Of a stretch of 31,045 nucleotides of DNA, positions 17,389 to 25,318 are shown piece by piece. A model generated the notes under the pieces. It ran no database searches, was not told where the DNA came from, and saw nothing but the letters and a program-made list of their open reading frames with translations. The DNA is taken from the NCBI GenBank assembly GCA_000434015.1, contig HF999505.1, positions 1 through 31,045 on the forward strand, given 5' to 3'. The position numbers and the translations under genes are program-made. Every line of letters begins with the position of its first letter. Position 1 is the first letter of the stretch. The DNA is from Clostridium sp. CAG:571. Lineage in GTDB: Bacteria > Bacillota > Clostridia > TANB77 > CAG-508.

Positions 17389-18486
17389 ATGAGAAATAGT
17401 TTTTTAGAAGTAGATATAGATTCAATATCTTATAATATAGCAAAAATAAAAAAATTAGTTAAAAATGGTACAGAGGTAATGCCAGTAATAAAAGCAGATG
17501 CGTATGGACTAGGGGCACTTAGTTTAAAAAAAGCATTGGACGAAAATAATATAAAAAAAGTAGCTGTTGCAATTGTAGATGAAGCAATTGCTTTAAGAAA
17601 AAATGGTTTTAATCAGGAGATTATAATTTTAAATGAACTTTTATTAGATGAGACGAAACAAGTAGTGGATTATAATTTAACTCCTGGAGTATCTGTGTAT
17701 GAAATAGCAAAAAAGATTAATTTTTTTGCTAAAAAAGAAGGAAAAATAATAAATATTCATATAGAAGTAGATACTGGAATGGGAAGAGTAGGACTAAAGC
17801 CAGAAGATATGGTGGACTTTGTAAAAAAAATATCAGAATTAGAAAATATTTTTATAGAAGGAATATATACACATTTTTCATCTGCGGATAGTAGTGTAGA
17901 ATATACTAATAAACAAATAGAGATATTTAATAATGTAATAAATAAATTAAAGGAAAATGGATATGATTTTAAATATAAACATGCAGCAGCAAGTAGTGGA
18001 ATTCTAGAGTTTGAAAATTCACATTTTAATATGGTAAGACCTGGTTTAATAATATATGGATATTATCCAAGTGAAATTATGAAAGAAAAAATAAAATTAA
18101 AACCAGCTACAAAACTGAAAACTAATATTGTATTTATAAAAGAGGTTCCAAAAGGAACAGCAATTAGTTATTCAAGAACCTATATAACAGATAAAAAAAC
18201 TAAAATAGCAACTATCCCTGTTGGATATGCAGATGGAATTAGAAGAAGTTTATCAAATAATGGAAAAGTATATATAAATGGAAAATATGCAAATATTATT
18301 GGAAATGTTTGTATGGATAATTTTATGGTAGATGTTACTAATATAGAGAATATAAAAATAGGTGATGAAGTTATATTATGGGATAATGAAAATATAACTG
18401 TAGAAGAAGTAGCAAAAGAATGTGATACTATTAATTATGAAATATTATGCAATATATCTAAAAGAATTCCTAGAAAATATGTTTAA
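17389..18486 (+). CDS. alr: Alanine racemase
   Basis: Alanine racemase makes D-alanine for peptidoglycan. The 365-residue protein has the pyridoxal-phosphate lysine in MPVIKADAYGLG (Lys35), the EVDTGMGRVG segment, and the catalytic tyrosine of the second domain in GTAISYSRTY (Tyr261), followed by IPVGYADGIRR and NVCMDNFMVDVT. Length is normal and no in-frame CGG occurs. A palindrome between promoter and ribosome site suggests local control. pgeF follows 15 bases after the stop; the pairing makes sense because both act on cell-wall precursors. Confidence 0.96.
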   Translation: MRNSFLEVDIDSISYNIAKIKKLVKNGTEVMPVIKADAYGLGALSLKKALDENNIKKVAVAIVDEAIALRKNGFNQEIIILNELLLDETKQVVDYNLTPGVSVYEIAKKINFFAKKEGKIINIHIEVDTGMGRVGLKPEDMVDFVKKISELENIFIEGIYTHFSSADSSVEYTNKQIEIFNNVINKLKENGYDFKYKHAAASSGILEFENSHFNMVRPGLIIYGYYPSEIMKEKIKLKPATKLKTNIVFIKEVPKGTAISYSRTYITDKKTKIATIPVGYADGIRRSLSNNGKVYINGKYANIIGNVCMDNFMVDVTNIENIKIGDEVILWDNENITVEEVAKECDTINYEILCNISKRIPRKYV

Positions 18487-18501
18487 GGAGGATATTTCAA
18501 T

Positions 18502-19308
18502 ATGAAAGATTTATCAAATGAAAATGTAATTCATGTTAAAAAAGATGGTGTAGAGTACTTACAATTTAGAAAACTGTTGCAATATGAAGATAAGATATCA
18601 CATGCATTTACTTTAAAAGATTTAACATTTGGTGATAATTCAAATTTTTATAAGATAAAAGATATAGCATTAGAAAATTATGAAAAAATTTTAAAAGAAT
18701 TAAATTTGGATGTGAAAAATTTGGTAAGACCATTTCAAACACATACTAATTTTGTTAAGAATGTTACAAACGAAAAAGGAATATTTATACAAGAATTAAA
18801 AGATATAGATGGTCTTTTAACAGATAAAAAAGATGAGGTATTATCTTTAACTTTTGCAGATTGTACACCAATATATTTATACGATAAAAAGAAAAATGTA
18901 ATTGGAAATATTCATTCTGGTTGGAAAGGAACTTTAAATAAAATAGGTAAAGTAGCAGTAGAAAAAATGATTAAAGATTATGGTTCAAATCCAGAAGATA
19001 TTATTTGTGCGATAGGACCAACAATTAGAAAATGTCATTTTGAAGTTGATGAAGATGTAAAAAATATGTTTTATGAAGCTTTTAAAGATGAAAATATTAT
19101 TAGTCTTGGAGAAGTTAAAGATGGAAAACAAAAATATTATATAGATACAGTACTTGCAAATATAAATATGATGAGAAGTATGGGACTAAAAGAAGAAAAT
19201 ATAATAGATAGTAAAATTTGTACAGTATGTAATAGTGATAAAATGCATTCTTATAGAGTAGAAAAAGAACTTTCAGGAAGAAATACAGCAATTATAGCTA
19301 TAAAATAA
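18502..19308 (+). CDS. pgeF: Peptidoglycan editing factor PgeF (YfiH / laccase-domain family)
   Basis: The 268-residue protein has the family's conserved metal-site pattern: RPFQTHTNFV, LTFADCTPI, NIHSGWKGTLNKI, and AIGPTIRKCHFEVDEDV, with C-terminal CTVCNSDKMHSYR. These proteins were once called polyphenol oxidases or multicopper laccases. In Escherichia coli the family member hydrolyses mis-incorporated L-serine-containing wall precursors. AAGGAGG precedes the ATG, and the gene directly follows alr in a likely operon. Confidence 0.92.
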   Translation: MKDLSNENVIHVKKDGVEYLQFRKLLQYEDKISHAFTLKDLTFGDNSNFYKIKDIALENYEKILKELNLDVKNLVRPFQTHTNFVKNVTNEKGIFIQELKDIDGLLTDKKDEVLSLTFADCTPIYLYDKKKNVIGNIHSGWKGTLNKIGKVAVEKMIKDYGSNPEDIICAIGPTIRKCHFEVDEDVKNMFYEAFKDENIISLGEVKDGKQKYYIDTVLANINMMRSMGLKEENIIDSKICTVCNSDKMHSYRVEKELSGRNTAIIAIK

Positions 19309-19354
19309 TAATAAAAACATACACTTTTATTGATAGCTTTAGGAGGAAAAATAA

Positions 19355-19922
19355 ATGTATGACAATTTGGAAAAACTAGAAGAGTCAATTAAAAATTGCA
19401 ACAAATGTAAATTATGTAATAATAGAAATAATATAGTTTTTGGAGAAGGAAATAGAGAAGCGGATGTTATGTTTATAGGAGAAGGTCCACGGAGCAGATG
19501 AAGATAGAGAAGGATATCCATTTGTAGGTAAAGCAGGACAGCTTATGAATAAAGCTTTTGAAGGATTAGAAATAAATAGAAAAAAAGTATATATTGCTAA
19601 TATTGTAAAATGCAGACCACCTGCAAATAGAGTTCCAGAACAAGATGAAGTGGCAGCTTGTTTAGACTATTTAAGAAATCAAGTTATTTTAGTTAAGCCA
19701 AAAATTATTGTGCTACTTGGTAGTACAGCATTAAAAAATATTTTAGGAAAAGAATATGGAATAACTTCTGCAAGAGGAAATTGGATGGAACAAAAGAAAA
19801 TTATTTATATGCCAACATGGCATCCAGCAGCTTTATTAAGAGATGAAAATAAGAAAATAGAATTTTGGCAAGACCTAAAAAAAGTAAAAGAAAAAGCAAT
19901 TGAGAATAATTTGGTAATTTAA
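19355..19922 (+). CDS. Family-4 uracil-DNA glycosylase, +1 recoding at Gly46
   Basis: Type-4 uracil-DNA glycosylases carry an iron-sulfur cluster and remove uracil from DNA. Cysteine ligands are visible in CNKCKLC near 15-21, KCRPPANR and AACLDYL. The catalytic loop is cut in the zero frame: GEGP is followed by CGG 19490. Skipping C19490 gives GEGP-G-ADEDREGYPFVGKAGQL, the family's invariant active-site motif, and the second motif MPTWHPAALLR lies intact downstream. The joined product is 188 residues, normal for the family. AGGAGG lies upstream of ATG 19355. It probably shares a transcript with alr and pgeF. Confidence 0.95.
19490..19493 (+). other. Recoding site CGGA in the uracil-DNA glycosylase (Gly46)
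   Basis: Zero-frame CGG follows CCA. The restored glycine lies within the invariant PGADED-type catalytic motif, so unshifted product cannot be active; it stops at TGA 19499-19501. Confidence 0.95.
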
Positions 19923-19944
19923 AAAGAAAGAGGTGAATAACTTT

Positions 19945-20497
19945 ATGCAAAGTGAATATTTTAAACCGATTGAATATAAGATGTTAGATAAAAAAATAGC
20001 GTATCAAGGAAAAAGAATAAGTGTAGAAGAAGTGAATTATTTAAATGGAAATCAAAAGATTTATCGTGAACATGTTATTGCTGGAGATGCAGCAGTTATT
20101 TTAGCTATTAAAGATAATGGAAACGTAATTATGATACAAGAACCAAGAACACCAATAAATCAAGTGATATTAGGTCTTCCTGCCCGGACAAATAGAGAAG
20201 GAAGAAAGCGCAGAAGATGGTGCAAGAAGAGAGCTAGAAGAAGAAACAGGTTATTATGCAAGAAAAATAGAAAAATTAAGAGAGTATTACCCTTCAGTGG
20301 GATATACAAATGAGAAAATAACTATCTTTTTAGCATCAGATTTACAAAAAACAAAAAGACATTTAGATGAAACAGAAGATATAAAGGTAATTGAAATTAG
20401 TATGAAAAAATTAAAAGAAATGTTAGACAAAAATGAAATAATAACAGCAAGTACTACAATTGCTTTAATGCACTATTTTTTATATATAAATAAATAA
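19945..20497 (+). CDS. ADP-ribose pyrophosphatase-like Nudix hydrolase, +1 recoding at Gly81
   Basis: Nudix ADP-ribose pyrophosphatases cleave ADP-ribose to AMP and ribose-5-phosphate. The N-terminal half includes YLNGNQKIYREHV and AAVILAIKDNGNVIMIQE, typical of the subfamily. The zero frame meets CGG 20185 exactly at the first residue of the Nudix box. Skipping C20185 gives LPA-G-QIEKEESAEDGARRELEEETGY, a perfect G-x5-E-x7-REUxEExGU box, and the product totals 183 residues. ATG 19945 is chosen because AAAGAGGTG lies upstream; GTG 19933 overlaps that site. It is the last gene of the alr cluster. Confidence 0.94.
20185..20188 (+). other. Recoding site CGGA in the Nudix hydrolase (Gly81)
   Basis: Zero-frame CGG follows GCC. 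The restored glycine is the first, invariant residue of the Nudix box, and all box residues lie in the shifted frame. Confidence 0.95.
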
Positions 20498-20587
20498 TAA
20501 AAACACTAAAATTTAAGTAAAAACATAAAAAATTTGAACTTTTTAACATGAAAAAAAGTCTAATGTAAAAATATAATGATTAAGTTA

Positions 20588-20616
20588 TTGTATATAAATT
20601 TTTGTTGTGGTAATAT
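20588..20616 (+). promoter_or_regulatory. Candidate promoter for the murE-like gene
   Basis: TTGTAT (20588-20593) and TAATAT (20611-20616) are spaced by 17 bases, with the ribosome site AAAGGGG downstream. Confidence 0.5.
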
Positions 20617-20644
20617 ATTTTTGTAAAAGCAAAGGGGATAAAAA

Positions 20645-22132
20645 ATGGAGAATAAGGAGTATAAAGAATTAAATTTAAGTCTAAACAAGATAAAAGACAT
20701 ACTAATAAAAAATGATTTATTAATAGATTTTAACATTAGTAATAAAAATGTAAATTATATTTCATGTGATTCAAGAAATGTAAAAGATAATAGTTTGTTT
20801 TTGTGTAAAGGAGAATTTTTTAAAAAAGAATATTTGTTAGATGCACTAAAAAACGGAGCAATAGCATATGTATCAGAAGAAAAGTATAATATAGATGGTG
20901 TATCATATTTTGTTGTTTCAAACATATTAAAAGCAATAGGATTAATTGCAATAGAATTTTATAATAATCCAGATAAAAAGTTAAATAAAATTGGAGTTAC
21001 GGGAACAAAAGGAAAAACAACAGTTACATATATTATTCATAGTATTTTAGAAGAATATGTTAAATCAAAGGTTGGACTTATATCATCAATTGACTTATAT
21101 ACAGGGATGAGGTCTGAAAAATCACATATAACTACTCCAGAATCAATTGACATAGAAAAATATTTTTATGAAATGGTACAATCAAATATCAAATATGCAA
21201 CAATAGAAGTATCTTCTCAAAGTTACAAAAGATTTAGACTAGAGGGGGTAAAATTTGAATATGGATTATTTTTAAATATTGATAAAGATCATATCAGTGG
21301 TTCAGAACATCCAAATTTTGAGAACTATTTAAGTTGTAAAATAGAATTTTTAAAAAATTGTAAAAATGTTTTGATAAATAAAAATACAGATCATTTTGAG
21401 GAAATTATAAATAGTGTTAAAGATAAAAATATAGTATTATTTGGTACAGATGACACTGCAGACTATTATATACAAGATATAAAAAGAAAAGAAAATGGAT
21501 TTTTATTTTTAGTTAAAAATGATAAAATAGGATATAGTAATAAATTTGAAATTAAAATGCAAGGAAGATTTAATCTTGAAAATGCATTAGCAGCAATTGC
21601 AGTAAGTAAGATGTTAAATATTGATGATGAGTCAATTCAGAAGGGTTTGTTGAAAATAAAAGTACCAGGAAGAATGATGGTTTATGAAAAAAATGGAAGA
21701 ACTGTAATTATAGATTATGCACACAATGCACTTAGCTTTAAGAAATTATATGAATCAATAAAATTAGATTATCCAAATAGAAAAATTATTTCTGTTGGTG
21801 GAGCTGTTGGTGGAAAAGCATTTAACAGAAGAGAAGATTTTGGGAAAATAGTAGGAAAAAATTCTGATTATATATATTTAACAACAGATGATCCACAATT
21901 TGAAAAAGTTAGAGATATTTGTAATGAAATAGGAAGATACATTAATGATAAAACCAAATATAAAATTATTATAAATAGAAAAAAGGCAATTATAAGTGCT
22001 ATAAAAAAATCTGAAAAAGGTGATGTTATAGTATTATTATCAAAAGGGACGGATAATTATCAAAGAATAAAAAATAAAGAAGTGCCATATGAGTCTGATG
22101 TGAAAATTGTAGAAGATTTAATAAAATCATAA
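20645..22132 (+). CDS. MurE-like UDP-N-acetylmuramyl-tripeptide ligase
   Basis: Mur ligases add amino acids to the wall precursor using ATP. The 495-residue protein has an N-terminal MurE/MurF-type substrate domain (ISCDSRNVKDNSLFLCKG), the ATP loop GTKGKTT at 120-126, TTPESIDIEKYF, EVSSQSYKRFR, the FNLENALAAIA segment, VPGRMMVYEK with DYAHN, and a C-terminal domain. Where diaminopimelate-adding MurE has DNPR, this one has DDPQ (415-418), and the usual DHLDYHG-like segment reads KDHISGSEHPNFENY. It may therefore add lysine or another residue, or belong to a MurE-like side branch. The canonical division/cell-wall cluster is absent here. Confidence 0.85.
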   Translation: MENKEYKELNLSLNKIKDILIKNDLLIDFNISNKNVNYISCDSRNVKDNSLFLCKGEFFKKEYLLDALKNGAIAYVSEEKYNIDGVSYFVVSNILKAIGLIAIEFYNNPDKKLNKIGVTGTKGKTTVTYIIHSILEEYVKSKVGLISSIDLYTGMRSEKSHITTPESIDIEKYFYEMVQSNIKYATIEVSSQSYKRFRLEGVKFEYGLFLNIDKDHISGSEHPNFENYLSCKIEFLKNCKNVLINKNTDHFEEIINSVKDKNIVLFGTDDTADYYIQDIKRKENGFLFLVKNDKIGYSNKFEIKMQGRFNLENALAAIAVSKMLNIDDESIQKGLLKIKVPGRMMVYEKNGRTVIIDYAHNALSFKKLYESIKLDYPNRKIISVGGAVGGKAFNRREDFGKIVGKNSDYIYLTTDDPQFEKVRDICNEIGRYINDKTKYKIIINRKKAIISAIKKSEKGDVIVLLSKGTDNYQRIKNKEVPYESDVKIVEDLIKS

Positions 22133-22212
22133 AGTAATAAAAGATGGAATTGAATGTAAAAATTATTATACATTTATCTGTCTTTTTTAGTTTGAATATG
22201 TGGTCAAACATA

Positions 22213-22241
22213 TTGACAATTAATTTTGGTAATAATAAAAT
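22213..22241 (+). promoter_or_regulatory. Promoter for the gltD-like gene
   Basis: A consensus TTGACA (22213-22218), a 17-base spacer and TAAAAT (22236-22241) are present. A small palindrome ATATGT-N6-ACATAT (22196-22213) abuts the -35 box and could be an operator. Confidence 0.7.
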
Positions 22242-22293
22242 ATAAAATGATGAAAGTTAAAGTTTTATCTTAATTTTTACATGGAGAAAGAAT

Positions 22294-23554
22294 ATGTATA
22301 ATAATAAAACAGTAAAAGAAAAAGTGGATTATTGTTTGAATTGCAAAACAAAACCATGTACAGTAGGTTGTCCACTTAATAATGATATTCCTAATTTTAT
22401 TAAAAATATTAAATTAGAAAATTATGAAGAGGCATATAAAATTCTTAGTAATACTACAGTTATGCCAGCAGTGTGTGGAAGAATATGCCCACATATGAGT
22501 CAATGTATGGGAAAATGTATAAGAGGAATAAAATCAAAACCTGTAAGCATAGGTGAGCTTGAATATAATTTAGCGGATTTTGCAATGGAAAATAAATTTG
22601 ATATGAAAGAATTGGAAAAAGATTGTACTGGAAAAAAAGTTGCAATAATTGGTAGCGGACCTGCGGGTCTAACTTGTGCAGCTTTTTTGGCGAGAAGAGG
22701 TACAGATGTTACAATTTTTGAAAAATATTCTGATTTAGGAGGAATATTAAGACATGGAATTCCAAGTTTTAGATTATCTGAAGATATATTAGATAGTACA
22801 ATTCAAAAAATATTAAATTTAGGAATTGGAGTGGAATATAATAAAGAAGTAGGAAAAAATATTTCATTAAAAGAAATATCTGAAAAGTATGATGCTGTAT
22901 TTATTGCTATAGGAGCTAATATTCCATGGAAAATGGGAATTGAAGGCGAAGTGTTAAATGGGGTATATGGACGGAAATACTTTACTTGAAAAGAAAAATC
23001 ATCCTAATTATATTGGAAAAAAAGTTGCAATAATTGGTGGAGGAAATGTTGCAATGGATTGTGCAAGAACAATAAAAAAATTGGGAGCCAAAAATGTAAG
23101 TGTTATTTATAGAAGACAAGAAGCTCAAATGCCAGCAGAAATAAAAGAAATTAAAGATGCTAAAGATGAAGGAATAGAATTCTTATTTCAGAATAACGTT
23201 GTAAAAATTTTAGGAAAAGATAAAGTAGAAAAGATAGAATGTATAAAAACAGAACTTGTGAAAAAAGATGGTGAAGAAAGAAATTTTCCAGTAAATATTG
23301 AAAATAGTAATTATTTATTAGATATGGACTATGTAGTAATGGCTATAGGATCTGCACCAGAAGAAGAAGTTATGAAAAAGTTTGGGTTAGAAAGAACGAA
23401 AAAGGGCTATATAAAAGTTGATGAAGAATATAGAACTTCAAATGAAAAAATTTTTGCAGGTGGAGATATAATTGGTCAAAAAGGAACAGTAGCATTTGCA
23501 GCGAAATCTGGAAGAGATGCAGCAGAAAGTATAATTAAATATTTGAAAAACTAA
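22294..23554 (+). CDS. GltD/NfnL-like FAD and NAD(P)-dependent oxidoreductase, +1 recoding at Gly227
   Basis: The protein has an N-terminal cysteine-rich iron-sulfur region (CLNCKTKPCTVGCP, CGRICPHMSQCMGKC), an FAD-binding AIIGSGPAGLTCAAFLARRG, a second nucleotide-binding VAIIGGGNVAMDCARTI, and the C-terminal IFAGGDIIGQKGTVAFAAKSGRDAA flavin motif. It resembles the small subunit of glutamate synthase and the related NfnL/SudA group; stand-alone members have varied partners. The zero frame ends soon after CGG 22972. Skipping C22972 gives GVYG-G-NTLLEKKNHPNYIG and a 419-residue product of normal length. No glutamate synthase large subunit is nearby. A terminator overlaps the stop codon. Confidence 0.92.
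22972..22975 (+). other. Recoding site CGGA in the gltD-like gene (Gly227)
   Basis: Zero-frame CGG follows GGA. Skipping C22972 restores the frame between the FAD and NAD(P) domains. Unshifted reading stops at TGA 22987. Confidence 0.93.
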
Positions 23555-23598
23555 AAAATGTTTGAAACTTGAAAAATGTTAAGTTTCAAACATTTTTT
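23553..23598 (+). terminator. Strong intrinsic terminator after the gltD-like gene
   Basis: A perfect 18-bp stem (23553-23570 with 23581-23598) with a 10-base loop ends in six T residues. It overlaps the TAA stop codon. Confidence 0.9.
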
Positions 23599-23698
23599 AG
23601 TAGAAAGTTTAAAATAAAAAATTTTATAAGAGTAAAATTTTTTGTTTTTTTTGGAAAAAGGTTATATAAAAAATCATAAAGAATATTTATTTTATTAT

Positions 23699-24757
23699 TT
23701 ATAAATTTTTATCATATTTAAAAAAGTTTTTAAAAAATTCAAGAAGTTTATTAGGCTTATGTTGTATTAAAGATTTGGTTATAATTAGATTATAATCAGT
23801 ATTTATTTTATCAATCATATTATGGTGATAATTTGTAAAAGTAAAATAATCTTCACAAGAGCCTATTAAATCTTTATATATTAATAAATTATTTTTAAAA
23901 ACTTCAATATCATGTTCAGAGTTTAATTTTTTAAACTCATTATTGAAATAAGAAGTAAATATATAATTTTGCGTTTCTAAAAATGTATTTTTTATTTTTT
24001 GCTTATATTTAATAATTAGTTTTGTGTATTTTTTAACTTTATTACTCGGACAATTCTCATCAGTTAGATTATTATTTAAAATAGCAATTTGTTCTTCAAA
24101 TGCTAAAAGTTTATCAAAGTTAGATTCAATTTTATCAAAGGTCTTTTTATTTGTTAATGAAATTAAACGGTTTTTAAAATTATCATTACTATAAAAGGTA
24201 CTATCATATAGTAAATCTTCGCCAACTAAATAACAAATTTGGCTCATTAAGTTACATATTAGAGGATAATAATTTGGACTAATTGTTGAAAATTCAATTC
24301 CGTAATATTTTACAGATTCAAGTGGCTCAGATAAGATATATGAACTAATTATTTGAACAGCAGCTTCATTTAAGCCTACTCCATAGGGTTTGGATTTATG
24401 AAGTTCTAGCAATCCAAGTCTAAGTAATGTGCCATCATCATCTTTTATTTCTTGAATATGATGTATAATTTCGTGGATAGCAAATTTCTTTAGGTCTGAT
24501 AATCCCATTCCGTCTCTAAAATAAATAGATGAATTTTTATAAAAATAACTGGCTTCTGCAAGTCCAATTGGGATGTTAGCAATAAACATAGGTAAGTTAC
24601 AAATTTCATCAAATAAATCATGATAATTAAAATGTAATTTGGGAAAAGTATTGCAAATGCCAGAAGAAACAAATTCAGCGATTGATTTTATTGTTTCATC
24701 ATCGAGTTTTTCTATAACTTCTATTCCATTTGATTTTAATTCTTCTTCTATCTCCAT
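23699..24757 (-). CDS. HExxH-motif protein, putative zinc metallopeptidase-like
   Basis: The 352-residue protein has HEIIHHIQE starting at His95, a zinc-peptidase HExxH motif, and GLNEAAVQII around 128-137, whose glutamate (131) could be the third zinc ligand as in gluzincins. The C-terminal 150 residues are lysine- and asparagine-rich and probably coiled (LLAFEEQIAILNNNLTDE). There is no signal peptide or membrane helix, so it would act in the cytoplasm unless exported by another route. No family or substrate is recognised. It stands alone on the reverse strand, convergent with the gltD-like gene, and contains no in-frame CGG. The ATG at 24757 is preceded by AAGGAGAAAA on its strand. Confidence 0.75.
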   Translation of the reverse strand: MEIEEELKSNGIEVIEKLDDETIKSIAEFVSSGICNTFPKLHFNYHDLFDEICNLPMFIANIPIGLAEASYFYKNSSIYFRDGMGLSDLKKFAIHEIIHHIQEIKDDDGTLLRLGLLELHKSKPYGVGLNEAAVQIISSYILSEPLESVKYYGIEFSTISPNYYPLICNLMSQICYLVGEDLLYDSTFYSNDNFKNRLISLTNKKTFDKIESNFDKLLAFEEQIAILNNNLTDENCPSNKVKKYTKLIIKYKQKIKNTFLETQNYIFTSYFNNEFKKLNSEHDIEVFKNNLLIYKDLIGSCEDYFTFTNYHHNMIDKINTDYNLIITKSLIQHKPNKLLEFFKNFFKYDKNL

Positions 24758-24828
24758 AATAAGATTTTTCTCCTTAGTAAATTCTAATATATATTATAAT
24801 ATAACTTTTTTTCTTAAGCAATATTTTA

Positions 24829-24857
24829 TTGACTTTTATATTAAAACAATATATAAT
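24829..24857 (+). promoter_or_regulatory. Near-consensus promoter for a small RNA
   Basis: TTGACT (24829-24834), a 17-base spacer and a perfect TATAAT (24852-24857) point to a start near 24864. No protein gene follows before a strong terminator. Confidence 0.7.
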
Positions 24858-24863
24858 GCAAAA

Positions 24864-25046
24864 TATAATTTAGAGGGATACCTGTTAACATTCCGAACAC
24901 AGTAGTCAAACTCTATATTTTCAGTATTTATATGATTAATATATTAAACTGCAAATATTAAGAAGACTAACTAAAAAATTAATTAACAATAAAATCATAT
25001 AAATACCAAATACACAAAAAAGTATAATTGTGGATTTGGTATTTTT
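24864..25046 (+). ncRNA. Small transcript with a 5S-rRNA-like segment (relic or derived RNA)
   Basis: Bases 24871-24914 match the loop B-helix III-loop C part of bacterial 5S rRNA, including CCTGTT, CATTCCGAACACAG and the AGAG/CTCT outer helix. ACCTGT pairs with ACAG-TA-GT, with the two-base bulge kept at the place usual for 5S. The remaining 5S parts are not recognisable: the terminal helix and the conserved GATGGTA/GGGAGAGTAGG-like regions are missing. A near-consensus promoter lies just upstream and a strong terminator at 25001-25046. It is either a decayed 5S gene or a small RNA built from a 5S arm. Confidence 0.6.
25001..25046 (+). terminator. Terminator of the 5S-like small transcript
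   Basis: AAATACCAAAT (25001-25011) pairs with 25034-25044, and the inner CACAA pairs with TTGTG with one mismatch between the two blocks. A T run begins at 25042. Confidence 0.8.
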
Positions 25047-25318
25047 GTGCGTTTAAAAAAAGTAAATGTTAAAGGCAAATTAGCATTTAAAGCTAACGGA
25101 GGTTGGTTAATACTTTTAGAAAGGAGGAAAAAAAGCACATAAAAATATATTTGTAGAAATATCTTTTATTTTATCCAATATAAAAAACTATAAAAATAAT
25201 AGTGAGAAATTTTATAAAAAAAGCTGTTTTTATATTTTATTGGATTACTAAATAATGTAAAGCGGATGATAAAAGTAAAATAAAAACATTGTCTAGTAAT
25301 AAGAGGAGGATATAAAAA
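25047..25318 (+). other. Leader/intergenic region of the ABC exporter with unexplained structure
   Basis: About 270 bases separate the terminator from the exporter. They contain a small hairpin TTAGC/GCTAA (25081-25097) followed by CGGAGG, an AAAGGAGG ribosome-like site at 25120-25127 with no ATG after it, and a longer imperfect inverted repeat between ATCCAATA near 25177 and TATTGGAT near 25238. A 31-codon frame from GTG 25047 lacks a ribosome site. No known riboswitch class is recognised. Confidence 0.4.

Noticed and set aside
24639..24905. Forward open frame overlapping the start of the HExxH gene and the 5S-like region
   Set aside because: It lacks a ribosome site, is serine/phenylalanine-rich from antisense reading, and runs through a promoter and the 5S-like segment.
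25047..25142. 31-codon frame from GTG in the exporter leader
   Set aside because: It starts inside the terminator's T tract, has no ribosome site and matches nothing I recognise.
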